Positions 25,411-33,307 of a stretch of 64,000 nucleotides of DNA are shown here, one piece after another. How positions within the stretch are numbered: position 1 is the first letter of the stretch; every line of letters starts with the position of its first letter. Position numbers and translations under genes: made by a program. Source of the DNA: Janibacter alkaliphilus (GTDB lineage Bacteria; Actinomycetota; Actinomycetes; Actinomycetales; Dermatophilaceae); assembly GCF_013408565.1 (NCBI RefSeq), contig NZ_JACBZX010000001.1, forward strand, positions 2,542,001-2,606,000, written 5' to 3'. Below the pieces are notes generated by a model, which worked only from the letters and a program-made list of their open reading frames with translations, searched no databases and was not told the origin of the DNA.

Positions 25411-25913
25411 ATGATCCACCTCATCACCAGCTCGCTCTCGACGTCAGCGGCCTCAAGAGGGCACAGGCCGAGGTGGGCACGTCTCGACAGGCACACGCCT
25501 CTGCTGAAGTTCGTCCTCGTCGAGGACGTCATCTACGTCCTCGTGGACCTGCCAGCATCCCCTTCGCCCCCGACCACCTGGGAACCGCCCTCCACCAGCT
25601 CCTCAGCGTCACAGCCGATGAGATGGACGATGTCGCGGCGAACGTCGGCGGCCGCACCTTCGGCACCCCTCCCACCGCGGCGCAGGAGCAGCCCACCCCC
25701 GACCACCACCAGAACGCAAAGAGCGATGGCCTCCATCCGGTCATAGCGCGGTTCCTCCAGCTCGACGCCCTGCGCGAGGGGTCGGTCGACGCCCACGCCA
25801 TGGCGAAGCTCTGGGGGTACGACGACGACCTCATCCTCGAGCTCATCCGCTGGAACGAGGAGCAGGAGATCGCGTGGATGGAGTTCCGGCGACGACGCCC
25901 TCGACCGAGCTGA
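25411..25913 (+). pseudogene. unidentified gene with a likely one-base loss
   Basis: Two frames join sensibly: MIHLITSSLSTSAASRG ... LVEDVIYVLVDLP from ATG 25411, then IPFAPDHLGTALHQLLSV and a C-terminal acidic/aromatic segment (AKLWGYDDDLILELI) to the stop at 25913. Restoring one C near 25554 (CTGCCAGC to CTGCCCAGC) would read DLPSIPFAPDHLG. I do not recognise the family. The start is uncertain. Confidence 0.4.
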
Positions 25914-26015
25914 GCAGCCGGAGGCTGGGGCCTGCGAGCGAGAGCGCGCCCACGCCGAGCGCACCATTACCCTCCTCCGTCACACCCTCCACCTCGTCCT
26001 TCTCAGGGAGAGCGC

Positions 26016-26261
26016 ATGACAACTTCAGACGACACCGCGACCGCGGTCTGCCATGCCTGCGGATCGCCGAACATGAGCCGACGCTTGTACGGCATGCCGG
26101 GCGCGAAGGTCCTCTAGGAGCTCGAGCGCGACCCCGACCTCGAGCTCGGCAGTTGCGTGCTCATCCCTACCTTCTGGGTGACGAAGTGCAAGGACTGCGG
26201 GCACGAGGTCACCCTCGGCGAGACAACGCCCACCTTCCGACCATCGTCCGCCGACGAATGA
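26016..26261 (+). pseudogene. small zinc-ribbon protein with an internal TAG
   Basis: From ATG 26016 (GGGAG ribosome site), 81 codons would encode two Cys pairs, CHACG near residue 12 and CKDCG near 60, a zinc-ribbon arrangement. A TAG at codon 34 (GTC CTC TAG GAG CTC) interrupts it, and the frame afterwards keeps good coding sense (ELERDPDLELGSC) to TGA 26259-26261. A single GAG-to-TAG change would explain it. Function unknown. Confidence 0.55.
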
Positions 26262-26285
26262 GCACCGACGTGCCAAGGTGACCAC

Positions 26286-26740
26286 GTGAGCATCGCCGAC
26301 CGCCTCCGCACCGTCCCGACCCTCACCGGAACTCCGCCGCACCTCGACCTGGACGACCTCCCTTCGGACCCGCAAGACCTCGCCCTCGCCTGGCTCGACG
26401 CGGCCATCGACGGCGACGTCCCCGAGCCGATCGCTGTCACCCTCGCCACGGTCGACGCCGAGGGTGTCCCGGACGCGCGCACCCTGCTGCTCAAGGACGT
26501 CGACGAGCGCGGCTGGGCGTTCGCAGGGACCGGCTCCTCCCGCAAGGCCGACCACCTCGCCGACAACCCGGCCGCCGCGCTCAACCTCTGGTGGCAGCCC
26601 CAGATGCGCGCCGTCCGCGTCCGCAGACCCGTCGTCGAGGCCAGCCCGCAGGAGTGCGAGGCCGACCTCGCCGCCCGCAGCCCCCAGGCCCGCGCCGCCG
26701 TCCCGCCGGGGGAGTGGCGGGTCTGGCGCGTCCAACCGCC
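26286..26740 (+). pseudogene. PNPOx-like flavin oxidoreductase, 3' end lost
   Basis: A pyridoxamine-phosphate-oxidase-fold flavoprotein (GTG 26286). PDARTLLLKDVDERGWAF and the FMN-binding RKADHLADNPAAALNLWW are typical. Matching stops at EWRVWRVQP (about 26736), where the expected last ~40 residues (dimer and FMN contacts) are replaced directly by ABC-transporter sequence. A deletion fused the two genes. The open frame ends at 26753. Confidence 0.75.
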
Positions 26741-28375
26741 GTGGTCTCGATAGCCCAGCCCTTCCTCGTGCGCGAGGCCGTCGACGTCGCCATCCCGCAG
26801 CAGGACGTGCGGCTGCTGCTGCTCGTCGTCGCCGGCATGATCGGCGTCGCCGTCGTCACCTCGCTGCTCGGCGTCGTGCAGACGTGGATGTCTGCGCGGG
26901 TCGGCCAGGAGGTGATGCACGGGCTGCGGACGCGGCTCTTCACTCACCTGCAGGGGCAGTCGCTCGGCTTCTTCACCCGCTCGCGGGCCGGCGAGGTCCA
27001 GTCGCGCCTCATCAACGACATCGGCGGCATGCAGGGAGTCGTCACGACGACCGCGACCTCGATCGCGAGCAACCTCACGACCGCGATCGCGACCGCCGCG
27101 GCGATGATCGCCCTGTCGTGGCGACTCTCGCTCATCTCCCTCGTCGTCGTGCCCCGGCCGTCTGGCTGACCCACCGGGGGGCCTGCTGCGGCGTGAGATC
27201 ACCGCCCGTCAGCAGGCCCCGCTCGCCGACCTCCACGTCCGCATCGAGGAGGGGCTGTCGGTCTCCGGCATCCGCCTCGCGAAGACGATGGGCACGACCC
27301 GCCGCGACGCCGCCCGGTTCACGGAGGTGAGCCATGACCTCATAGACCTCGAGATGCGCAGCCAGCTCGCCGGCCGCTGGCGGATGGCGACGATGCAGAT
27401 CGTCTTCGCCGCCGTGCCCGCCGCCATCTACCTCGCTGCCGGCCTCCCGGCCACCTCGGGCGGGATGACCATCGGAACGCTCATCGCCTTCACGACCCTG
27501 CAGGCCGGGATCTTCCGTCCGCTCATAGGGCTGCTCAACGTCGGCGCGCAGTGGGTGAGCTCGATGGCCCTCTTCAGCCGGGTCTTCGAGTACCTCGACC
27601 TGCAGCCGGAGATCCTCCCGCCCACCGACCCGGTCGACCTCGACCGGCGACGGTCCGCGGCGAGGTGCGGCTCGACGGGGTGTCCTTCCGTTACGCGGGT
27701 GCCGACCGGGACGCGCTGGCCGGGGTGTCGGTCGACGTCCCCGCGGGCAGCTCGCTCGCCCTCGTCGGGCACACCGGCTCGGGCAAGTCGACGCTCGCCG
27801 CGCTCGTCGCGCGGCTGCACGACCCGACTGCCGGGCGCGTGACGATCGACGGTGTCGACGTCCGCGACCTCGACCCGGAGGTGCTCGCCTCGATCGTCGG
27901 GGTCGTTAGCCAGGAGACCTACCTCGTCCACGCGAGCATCCGGGAGAACCTCCTGCTCGCCGCGCCCGAGGCCACCGACGCCGACCTGTGGCAGGCGCTG
28001 GCCGCGGCGCAGGTCGCCGACCTCGCGTCGCTGCCGGATGGGCTCGACACGATCGTCGGCTCGCGCGGCTACCGCTTCTCCGGTGGTGAGCAGCAGCGGA
28101 TCGCGATCGCCCGGACCATCCTGCGCGGCCCGCGCGTCCTCATCCTCGACGAGGCGACGAGCGCGCTGGACAACGAGACCGAGCGGGCGCTGCAGGTCGC
28201 CCTCGACCGGCTCGTCGAGGGGCGGACGACGATCACCATCGCCCACCGGCTCTCCACGGTCGAGGGTGCCGACCAGATCGTCGTGCTCGACGATGGGCGG
28301 GTCGTGGAGCAGGGGAGACACGGTGAGCTGCTCGCCGCCGAGGGCGCGTACGCGGGGCTCGCGCTCGCGGCGTGA
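26741..28375 (+). pseudogene. ABC multidrug/lipid exporter half-transporter, 5'-truncated with frameshifts
   Basis: An ABC exporter (TM domain plus NBD). The TM domain starts mid-protein at VVSIAQPFLVREAVDVAI; LTTAIATAAAMIALSWRLSL and EVSHDLIDLEMRSQLAG follow. The NBD is complete: Walker A GHTGSGKS, signature FSGGEQQRIAIAR, Walker B VLILDEATSALD and H-loop IAHRLST. Three single-base losses in C/G runs (about 27153, 27177 and 27643) break the frame; restoring them reads VVVPPAVWLTH, then RREITARQQAP, and VDLDPATVRGEVRLDG. The first ~40 residues are deleted. Confidence 0.8.
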
Positions 28376-28493
28376 CCTCGGCTGACGAAGGGGGATGAGC
28401 TGCTGCCCGGGTGTGGCCGTAGTAGCACTTGCGGCTGGATGTGGCAGCGTGGTCGTTTGTCGCACAGACCACACCCGCATCTGGATGCCCGCA

Positions 28494-28860
28494 ATGTCCA
28501 CGAGTACAGCTGATCGGCCGGTTCCGACGACCACCCGCGAGGTGCACCTCGCCTCGCGCCCGCAGGGCGCGCCGACGCCGGGGAACTTCCGGATCGTCGA
28601 GACCGCGATCCCCGAGCTCGCTGACGGCGAGGTGCTCGTGGCGAACTCGGTGATGTCGGTCGACCCGTACATGCGTGGCCGGATGAACGACGTGAAGTCC
28701 TACGTCCCTCCCTTCGCCATCGACGCTCCGCTCGACGGCGGCGCGGTCGGCACGGTCATCGCCTCGCGTAGCGACGACCTGGCCGTTGGGACCTCGGTGC
28801 TGCACCGGCTGGGCTGGCGCGAGCACGCGGTGCTCGAGGCGACCTCGGCGACGGCGGTCG
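28494..28860 (+). pseudogene. MDR reductase N-terminal fragment (right copy)
   Basis: ATG 28494 opens MSTSTADRPVPTTTREV and continues through VDPYMRGRM and GWREHAVLEAT as in the gene at 5576. At 28860 it changes abruptly to methylase sequence in another frame. Seven substitutions against the left copy show it is an older duplication or came from a close relative. Confidence 0.85.
28524..28860. repeat. 337-bp duplicated segment, right copy
   Basis: Direct repeat of 5600-5936 at about 98 % identity. The two copies bracket about 22.6 kb that contains the insertion sequences and defence genes. Confidence 0.9.
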
Positions 28861-29545
28861 CATCATCGAGCGGCTCGTCGTCTGGGAGAACGTCCGCGAC
28901 GAGCGTCTCCTGGCCGAAGCACGCGCGGAGATCATGGCGAGCACGGACAACAATCCGCCGCCGATCCTCGACCCCTTCGCCGGTGGCGGCACGATCCCGC
29001 TCGAGGCGCAGCGCCTCGGTCTCGAGGCGCATGCGAGCGACCTCAACCCCGTCGCCGTGCTCATCAACAAGGCGCTCATCGAGATCCCGCCGAAGTTCCG
29101 CGGGCAGGCGCCAGTGCACGCGGACCTGCGCGACGGGCTCGTGTCGTACCAGGGCGGCGAAGGGCTCGCCGCCGACGTCAAGGCCTACGGCCAGTGGATG
29201 CGGGACGAGGCCGAGCGCCGCATCGGCCACCTCTACCCCAAGGTGACCCTGCCCGACGGCTCGCTAACCACCGTCATCGCGTGGATCTGGGCGCGGACCG
29301 TCACCCGCCCGAACCCGGCGTGCGGCATCGAGATGCCGCTCGTCCGGTGCTGGTGGCTCGGCAAGAAGAAGGGCAAGGAGGCCTACGTCGTCCCGGCTGT
29401 CGTGCCGGACCCGACGCATCCGTCGGGGCAGCGCGTCGCCATCGAGATCGGGCACGACGCGTCGGGTCCGAAGGGGGTGGACGGCACGATGTCGGGTCGG
29501 CAGGGTGCCACGTGCCTCGCGTGCGACGCGGCCGTCACCACGACC
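28861..29545 (+). pseudogene. DUF1156-type DNA methylase fragment
   Basis: An internal N-terminal portion of a large adenine-specific methylase (DUF1156 family, found in anti-phage gene sets with DUF499 ATPases). It opens IIERLVVWENVRDER, shows SAM motif I ILDPFAGGGTIPLEAQ and SDLNPVAVLINKALIEIPP, then YGQWMRDEAERRIGHLYP, a basic KKKGKEAY segment and a CLAC pair. No start codon, catalytic NPPY-type motif or C-terminus remains. It is fused directly to DUF262 sequence at about 29545 within one open frame. Confidence 0.75.
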
Positions 29546-29970
29546 AACCCTGACCTGCTCCTGCTTGACGGGCAGCAACGGCTGACCTCCCTCACCCAGG
29601 CGCTCACCGGTGACGGGGTTGTCGTGTGTCACGAGAACAAGAAGATCGTGCGCAGACGCTTCTTCGTCGACATCAACGAGGCAGTGGGTGAGGAGATCGA
29701 CCTGGACCAGGCGGTCAAGGTCCTGCCTGAGGACGGCAAGCTCAAGGAGAACTTCGACCGGGACCTCACGCTCGACGTGTCGACCGTGAGCTGCAGCTGT
29801 CCAAGGGCTACTTCCCGATGTCGTTGTGCTTCACAGACCAGGGCACAGACTGGCTCTTCGACTACCCCGACCATGACGTGGCACGCGCGTTCCTCAACAC
29901 CACCCTGGCGACGATCAAGGCCTATGGCGTGCCGTCGATCGAGCTCGATCGAGGTCCAGGTCGCAGACAC
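29546..29970 (+). pseudogene. DUF262 (GmrS-like) fragment
   Basis: Begins PDLLLLDGQQRLTSLTQAL, the DUF262 NTP-binding motif, and continues RRRFFVDINEAVGEEIDLD. Near 29778 the sense changes frame (RELQLSKGYFPMSLCFTD, then YPDHDVARAFLNTTLATIKAYGVPSIELD), matching the following DUF262 region. N-terminus, frame and C-terminus are all broken. It is distinct in sequence from the intact GmrSD protein at 21806. Confidence 0.7.
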
Positions 29971-30259
29971 GGTGGGCAACGCTGCCCGTACTGCCTGGAC
30001 GCGTGTCTCACGTTGGGCGAGTACGCAGCCGCGGTTGTCGACGAGGGCTACGACGGAGGCTTTGACCACTACCTGCGACAGTCGGGTTGCTCGACACGTC
30101 TGTCGCCCGGGAGGCATGCCGTGGGGGAGACGAAGGCGACGCTCGAGCAGTTCGGCCACCAACGGGACTTCCCGGATGGGCCGGGACCAGCAACCGGTCA
30201 AGGCACGGGTGATACTGCTGCCACGTCGTTCGACACCCCCGACCCGAGGAGACCCAGCC
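29971..30259. other. island debris before the enoyl-CoA hydratase gene
   Basis: One frame reads GQRCPYCLDACLTLGEYAAA and YDGGFDHYLRQSG, which could be another protein fragment with a Cys pair, but I recognise no family. The last ~60 bp should include the promoter and ribosome site (GAGGAG) of the hydratase gene. Taken with the preceding fragments, this is the right-hand scrapyard of the island. Confidence 0.4.
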
Positions 30260-30925
30260 ATGGTGAGCATCACCGCCGACGGACCGATCTGGACGCTGGA
30301 CCTCGGGGAGGACGAGAACCGCTTCTCGCCCGACCGGCTGACCGAGATCGAGTCGGCCCTCGACGAGCTGGAGGCGTCGGGGGAGCCGGCCGCCCTGCTC
30401 ACCACCGGCACCGGCAAGTTCTTCTCCAACGGCCTCGACCTGGACTGGGTGAGCGCGCACCCGGACGAGTTCGAGGCCTACGCCGCTCGCGTGCAGGTCG
30501 TGCTCGCGCGCGTCCTGACCCTGCCGGTCCCGACGGTCGCGGCCGTCAACGGGCACGCCTTTGGCGCCTGCGCGATGCTCGCCATCGCCCACGACTACCG
30601 GGTGATGCGCGAGGACCGCGGCTTCTTCTGCTTCCCCGAGGTGGACATCCAGATCCCCTTCACCCCGGGCATGGACGCCCTCATCACGACCAAGCTCACG
30701 CCGCGCCAGGCCCGCGACGCCATGCTCACCGGTCGCCGCTTCGGTGGGGCGGACGCTGTGCCTGCCGGTCTCGTCGACGCCGCCACGAGCCAGGATGCGC
30801 TGATCGCGGCTGCCGCCGACCTGGTGCGCGACCTGGCCGGCAAGGACCGGGCGACGCTCGGCACGATCAAGGCGACCCTCTACGCCGACGCGGCCGCCGC
30901 CCTGCGCGGCGACGCGCGCGCCTGA
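30260..30925 (+). CDS. enoyl-CoA hydratase/isomerase family protein
   Basis: A 221-aa crotonase-fold enzyme. The oxyanion-hole segments are visible as TGKFFSNGLDLDW (about 53-65) and NGHAFGACAMLAIAHDYRV (about 97-115), followed by the family's FPEVDIQIPF. At 221 residues it is shorter than typical hydratases (about 260) and closer to Δ3-Δ2 enoyl-CoA isomerase-like proteins. ATG 30260 has GAGGAG 9-14 nt upstream; the much longer open frame upstream is made of unrelated fragments. First backbone gene after the island. Confidence 0.85.
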   Translation: MVSITADGPIWTLDLGEDENRFSPDRLTEIESALDELEASGEPAALLTTGTGKFFSNGLDLDWVSAHPDEFEAYAARVQVVLARVLTLPVPTVAAVNGHAFGACAMLAIAHDYRVMREDRGFFCFPEVDIQIPFTPGMDALITTKLTPRQARDAMLTGRRFGGADAVPAGLVDAATSQDALIAAAADLVRDLAGKDRATLGTIKATLYADAAAALRGDARA

Positions 30926-30937
30926 GGAGCGCCCTCC

Positions 30938-31315
30938 TCAGTCGTCCACCGGTACCCGGCGCTCGCTCGGCACCTCGACCCCGAGATCGGTCCAGACCTC
31001 GGTGAGCTCACCGATGAGCCCGTCGCGCACCGTGACGAAGCTGGCGACGGCGAAGCGCTCGACCGTGCCGTCGAGGCGCCCGGTCACGTGGCAGCGGGCC
31101 ACCCCGCGCTCGCCAGCGGCCACGAGATCCTCGACCCTCAACGACTCGAAGCCGGGATACTCGGCGTTCAGCCGCACCCAACCGACCTTGTCGAGCTCTT
31201 CGCCCGTATGCACCAGGCGACACACGAAGTCCTCGTGCAAGAGGTGAGGCAGGTCGTCCCAACGGTGCTCGTCGATGGTGGTGCAGAGGGTGGTCAGCAG
31301 CTGGCGGGCGTCCAT
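30938..31315 (-). CDS. SnoaL/NTF2-like domain protein
   Basis: A 125-aa cone-fold protein beginning MDARQLLTTLCTTIDEHRWDD; ATG 31315 is preferred over upstream in-frame codons. The layout helix-helix, HEDFVCRLVH, GVARCHVTGRLDGTVERFAV, IGELTEVWTDLG is that of small NTF2-like proteins. Catalytic specificity cannot be read. It converges with the hydratase gene. Confidence 0.75.
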   Translation of the reverse strand: MDARQLLTTLCTTIDEHRWDDLPHLLHEDFVCRLVHTGEELDKVGWVRLNAEYPGFESLRVEDLVAAGERGVARCHVTGRLDGTVERFAVASFVTVRDGLIGELTEVWTDLGVEVPSERRVPVDD

Positions 31316-31513
31316 GCCGAGGACAGTAGGTCGTGGGACCGACAGGGCTGGGCGGCGACCGCTCACACTCGATGGCCGGCCCTGGACGACATTCTGGTGG
31401 CCTGGATCTAGTGGATCAGGGCGATCCCTCTACCGATGGCCACCGGGTCGCTTCTGCAACCCAAGTCATCGCGGCACGCCGCGTTCAGACACCTGCCTCG
31501 CTACGCTTGGCTC

Positions 31514-31834
31514 ATGAGTGAACCGACGGTCCACGCGGTGCGGCTTCGCGCTGCGCTGGACCGGCAGCGCGGCGGACTGACCAAGGTGCTGGCCCGGTTC
31601 GGTGCCGCGAACCCGAGGGTGTTCGGGTCGGTGGCTCGGGGTGACTCCCGGGAGGACAGCGATCTGGACCTCCTCGTCGACCTGGCACCGGGCGCCGGCA
31701 ACGAGCTGCTCCGCCTGGCAGGGCTGAGCGAGGAGCTGAGCGAGCTGCTCGGCATCCATGTCGACGTCGTGGCCGCACCGCTCCTGCGCGATGAGGTCTC
31801 TGCGACTGCCCTCGACGACGCGGTGGCCGTGTGA
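31514..31834 (+). CDS. mntA: MntA-like minimal nucleotidyltransferase antitoxin
   Basis: A 106-aa MNT-fold protein. The motif GSVARGDSREDSDLDLLVD gives GS at 38-39 and DxD at 50/52 (GSx10DxD). In the known MntA/HepT pairs (type VII toxin-antitoxin) MntA AMPylates a Tyr of the HEPN toxin to silence it. The stop overlaps the GTG of hepT by 4 nt (GTGA), the standard order antitoxin then toxin. Confidence 0.88.
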   Translation: MSEPTVHAVRLRAALDRQRGGLTKVLARFGAANPRVFGSVARGDSREDSDLDLLVDLAPGAGNELLRLAGLSEELSELLGIHVDVVAAPLLRDEVSATALDDAVAV

Positions 31835-32145
31835 GTCGCGCGGAGGCGGAACGCCTGTCGGACGTCCGCGGTGCGATCACACGCTGCATCGCCTACCGCA
31901 ACTATCTCGATTCGCCCGAGCTCGGGCCGATGGCGTATGACGCGGTGCTCCGCAATCTTGCGGTGATCGGCGAGGCCGTGAAGGCGCTCCCAGACGACTT
32001 CAAGGACCAGCACCCCGACGTCCCCTGGACTTCGATCGCCGGTCTGCGCAACCTCGTCGTCCACGAGTACTTCCGGGTCAACCCGGACCAGATCAGGGGC
32101 ATCGTCGACAACCAGCTGTCGCACTTGCTGACGGAACTGGGCTGA
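31831..32145 (+). CDS. hepT: HepT-like HEPN toxin (DUF86)
   Basis: A 104-aa HEPN RNase. GLRNLVVHEYFRVN contains Rx4HxY with R73, N74, H78 and Y80; the Tyr is the AMPylation target in characterised HepT. GTG start at 31831 overlaps mntA. Active-site residues are all kept, so the pair is probably functional. It lies just outside the island's right edge. Confidence 0.88.
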   Translation: MSRAEAERLSDVRGAITRCIAYRNYLDSPELGPMAYDAVLRNLAVIGEAVKALPDDFKDQHPDVPWTSIAGLRNLVVHEYFRVNPDQIRGIVDNQLSHLLTELG

Positions 32146-32188
32146 TCCTCTACCGGGAGCGGGCTTGCCCAGCGGGCGCTCGACCCGC

Positions 32189-33166
32189 TCAGCCCGGCAC
32201 GGGCAGGTAGCCACACGGCGGGACACCGCCCTTGTCCGAGCTGTCCTGGACGTACATGAGCTGGTTCCAGCCGTCGACGATGCTCTGCCCGTCGGGGGTG
32301 ATGTCCAGTGCCTGGATGTCGCCGCCGGTGAGCATGACCGGGGCATCATCGGCGGGCCACGGGCGCGGGCCGTCGTCGCCGAGGTCGGAGCCGGGGAAGT
32401 TCAGTCCCTGCCCCTCGACGTAGGGACACTGCAGGGCGCTGATCGTCGGGCTGGTCTGCCAGGCGTAGCGGCCGTCGACCGCCACCGTGACCTGCTCGCT
32501 GCTCGTGGGCGTCTGCGAGCACGCCTCGCCCTCGCGCACCAGCCGGCTGATCCCGACGACGCCCGGCTCGACGACCGAGATCTCCTCGGTGACGTCGCCG
32601 CAGCGCAGGTCGGTGGCCAGCGCCGGCAGCACCTGCCGGGCGTCCTGCGCCGCCGGGTCCCAGAGCCACACGTAGAGCGAGCGTTCGGTGCCGTTGCCCT
32701 CGTCGAAGGTGAGCGTGATCAGCGCGTCGTCGTGGCCGTCGCCGTCCACGTCGGTGTACGTGGTGTCGGCGTTGTCCAGGTGGACCCGTCCTCCGAAGTC
32801 GCCGTAGGTCGTCTCGCCGTCGACGAGGTCGAAGGTGCCGCGGAAGCTCACCCCGTCCTCCCACGCGCGGTTGCCGAGGTCGACCTGCGCGATCTCACCG
32901 CCGGAGCCGCCACCGTCGTCCGGGCTGCCGCCGGATCCAGCGCCGCCCGAGCCGTCGCTGGTCTCGCCGGCGGTGACCGTGCTGGTGCTGGTCGAGGCGT
33001 CGCTGCCGTCGCTCGATGAGCCGGAGGCGCTCGGCGTGACTGTGGTGGTGCTCGTGCTGTCGGTCGAGCCAGAGTCGTCGCCACTCGAACCACCGCTGCC
33101 CGAGCCGCACGCGGCGAGCGTCAGCGCGGCCGCCATCACGACGCCGGTCCCTGCGATCCTGCGCAC
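32189..33166 (-). CDS. secreted lipoprotein with FG-GAP-like acidic repeat
   Basis: A 325-aa exported lipoprotein. Lipobox LAAC with Cys 20, then a Gly/Ser/Thr linker to about residue 90. The folded part contains DVDGDGHDDALI, a calcium-binding FG-GAP/VCBS-like element, and Cys residues (LRCGD, EACSQ, LQCPY, PPCGY) suited to two disulfides. No enzymatic motif seen. Monocistronic, divergent from the glycosyltransferase gene. Confidence 0.8.
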   Translation of the reverse strand: MRRIAGTGVVMAAALTLAACGSGSGGSSGDDSGSTDSTSTTTVTPSASGSSSDGSDASTSTSTVTAGETSDGSGGAGSGGSPDDGGGSGGEIAQVDLGNRAWEDGVSFRGTFDLVDGETTYGDFGGRVHLDNADTTYTDVDGDGHDDALITLTFDEGNGTERSLYVWLWDPAAQDARQVLPALATDLRCGDVTEEISVVEPGVVGISRLVREGEACSQTPTSSEQVTVAVDGRYAWQTSPTISALQCPYVEGQGLNFPGSDLGDDGPRPWPADDAPVMLTGGDIQALDITPDGQSIVDGWNQLMYVQDSSDKGGVPPCGYLPVPG

Positions 33167-33307
33167 GACTCACCCCCGACGTCTCGTGGGTCTCGAACGC
33201 TACTCCCGTCCGGTGGCAGCGGTTGTGACGACGGCGTGACGATCTGTGCCGGGCGCTCCGGCTCGCGCAGCGATCTCCCCAGGCAGCTCGGCGCCTAGGC
33301 TGAAGCG

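Noticed and set aside
28395..28493. Short ORF or structured RNA before the MDR fragment
   Set aside because: The open frame only extends the MDR fragment upstream with no family match, and the short GTGTGG/CCACAC pairing is too weak to support an RNA element.
7795..28860. Prophage
   Set aside because: No integrase, capsid, terminase, tail or lysis gene is visible; the content is insertion sequences, nucleases and fragments.
28934..30925. A single 663-aa protein encoded by one long open frame
   Set aside because: The frame joins unrelated pieces (methylase, DUF262, debris) before an intact enoyl-CoA hydratase with its own start and ribosome site at 30260.
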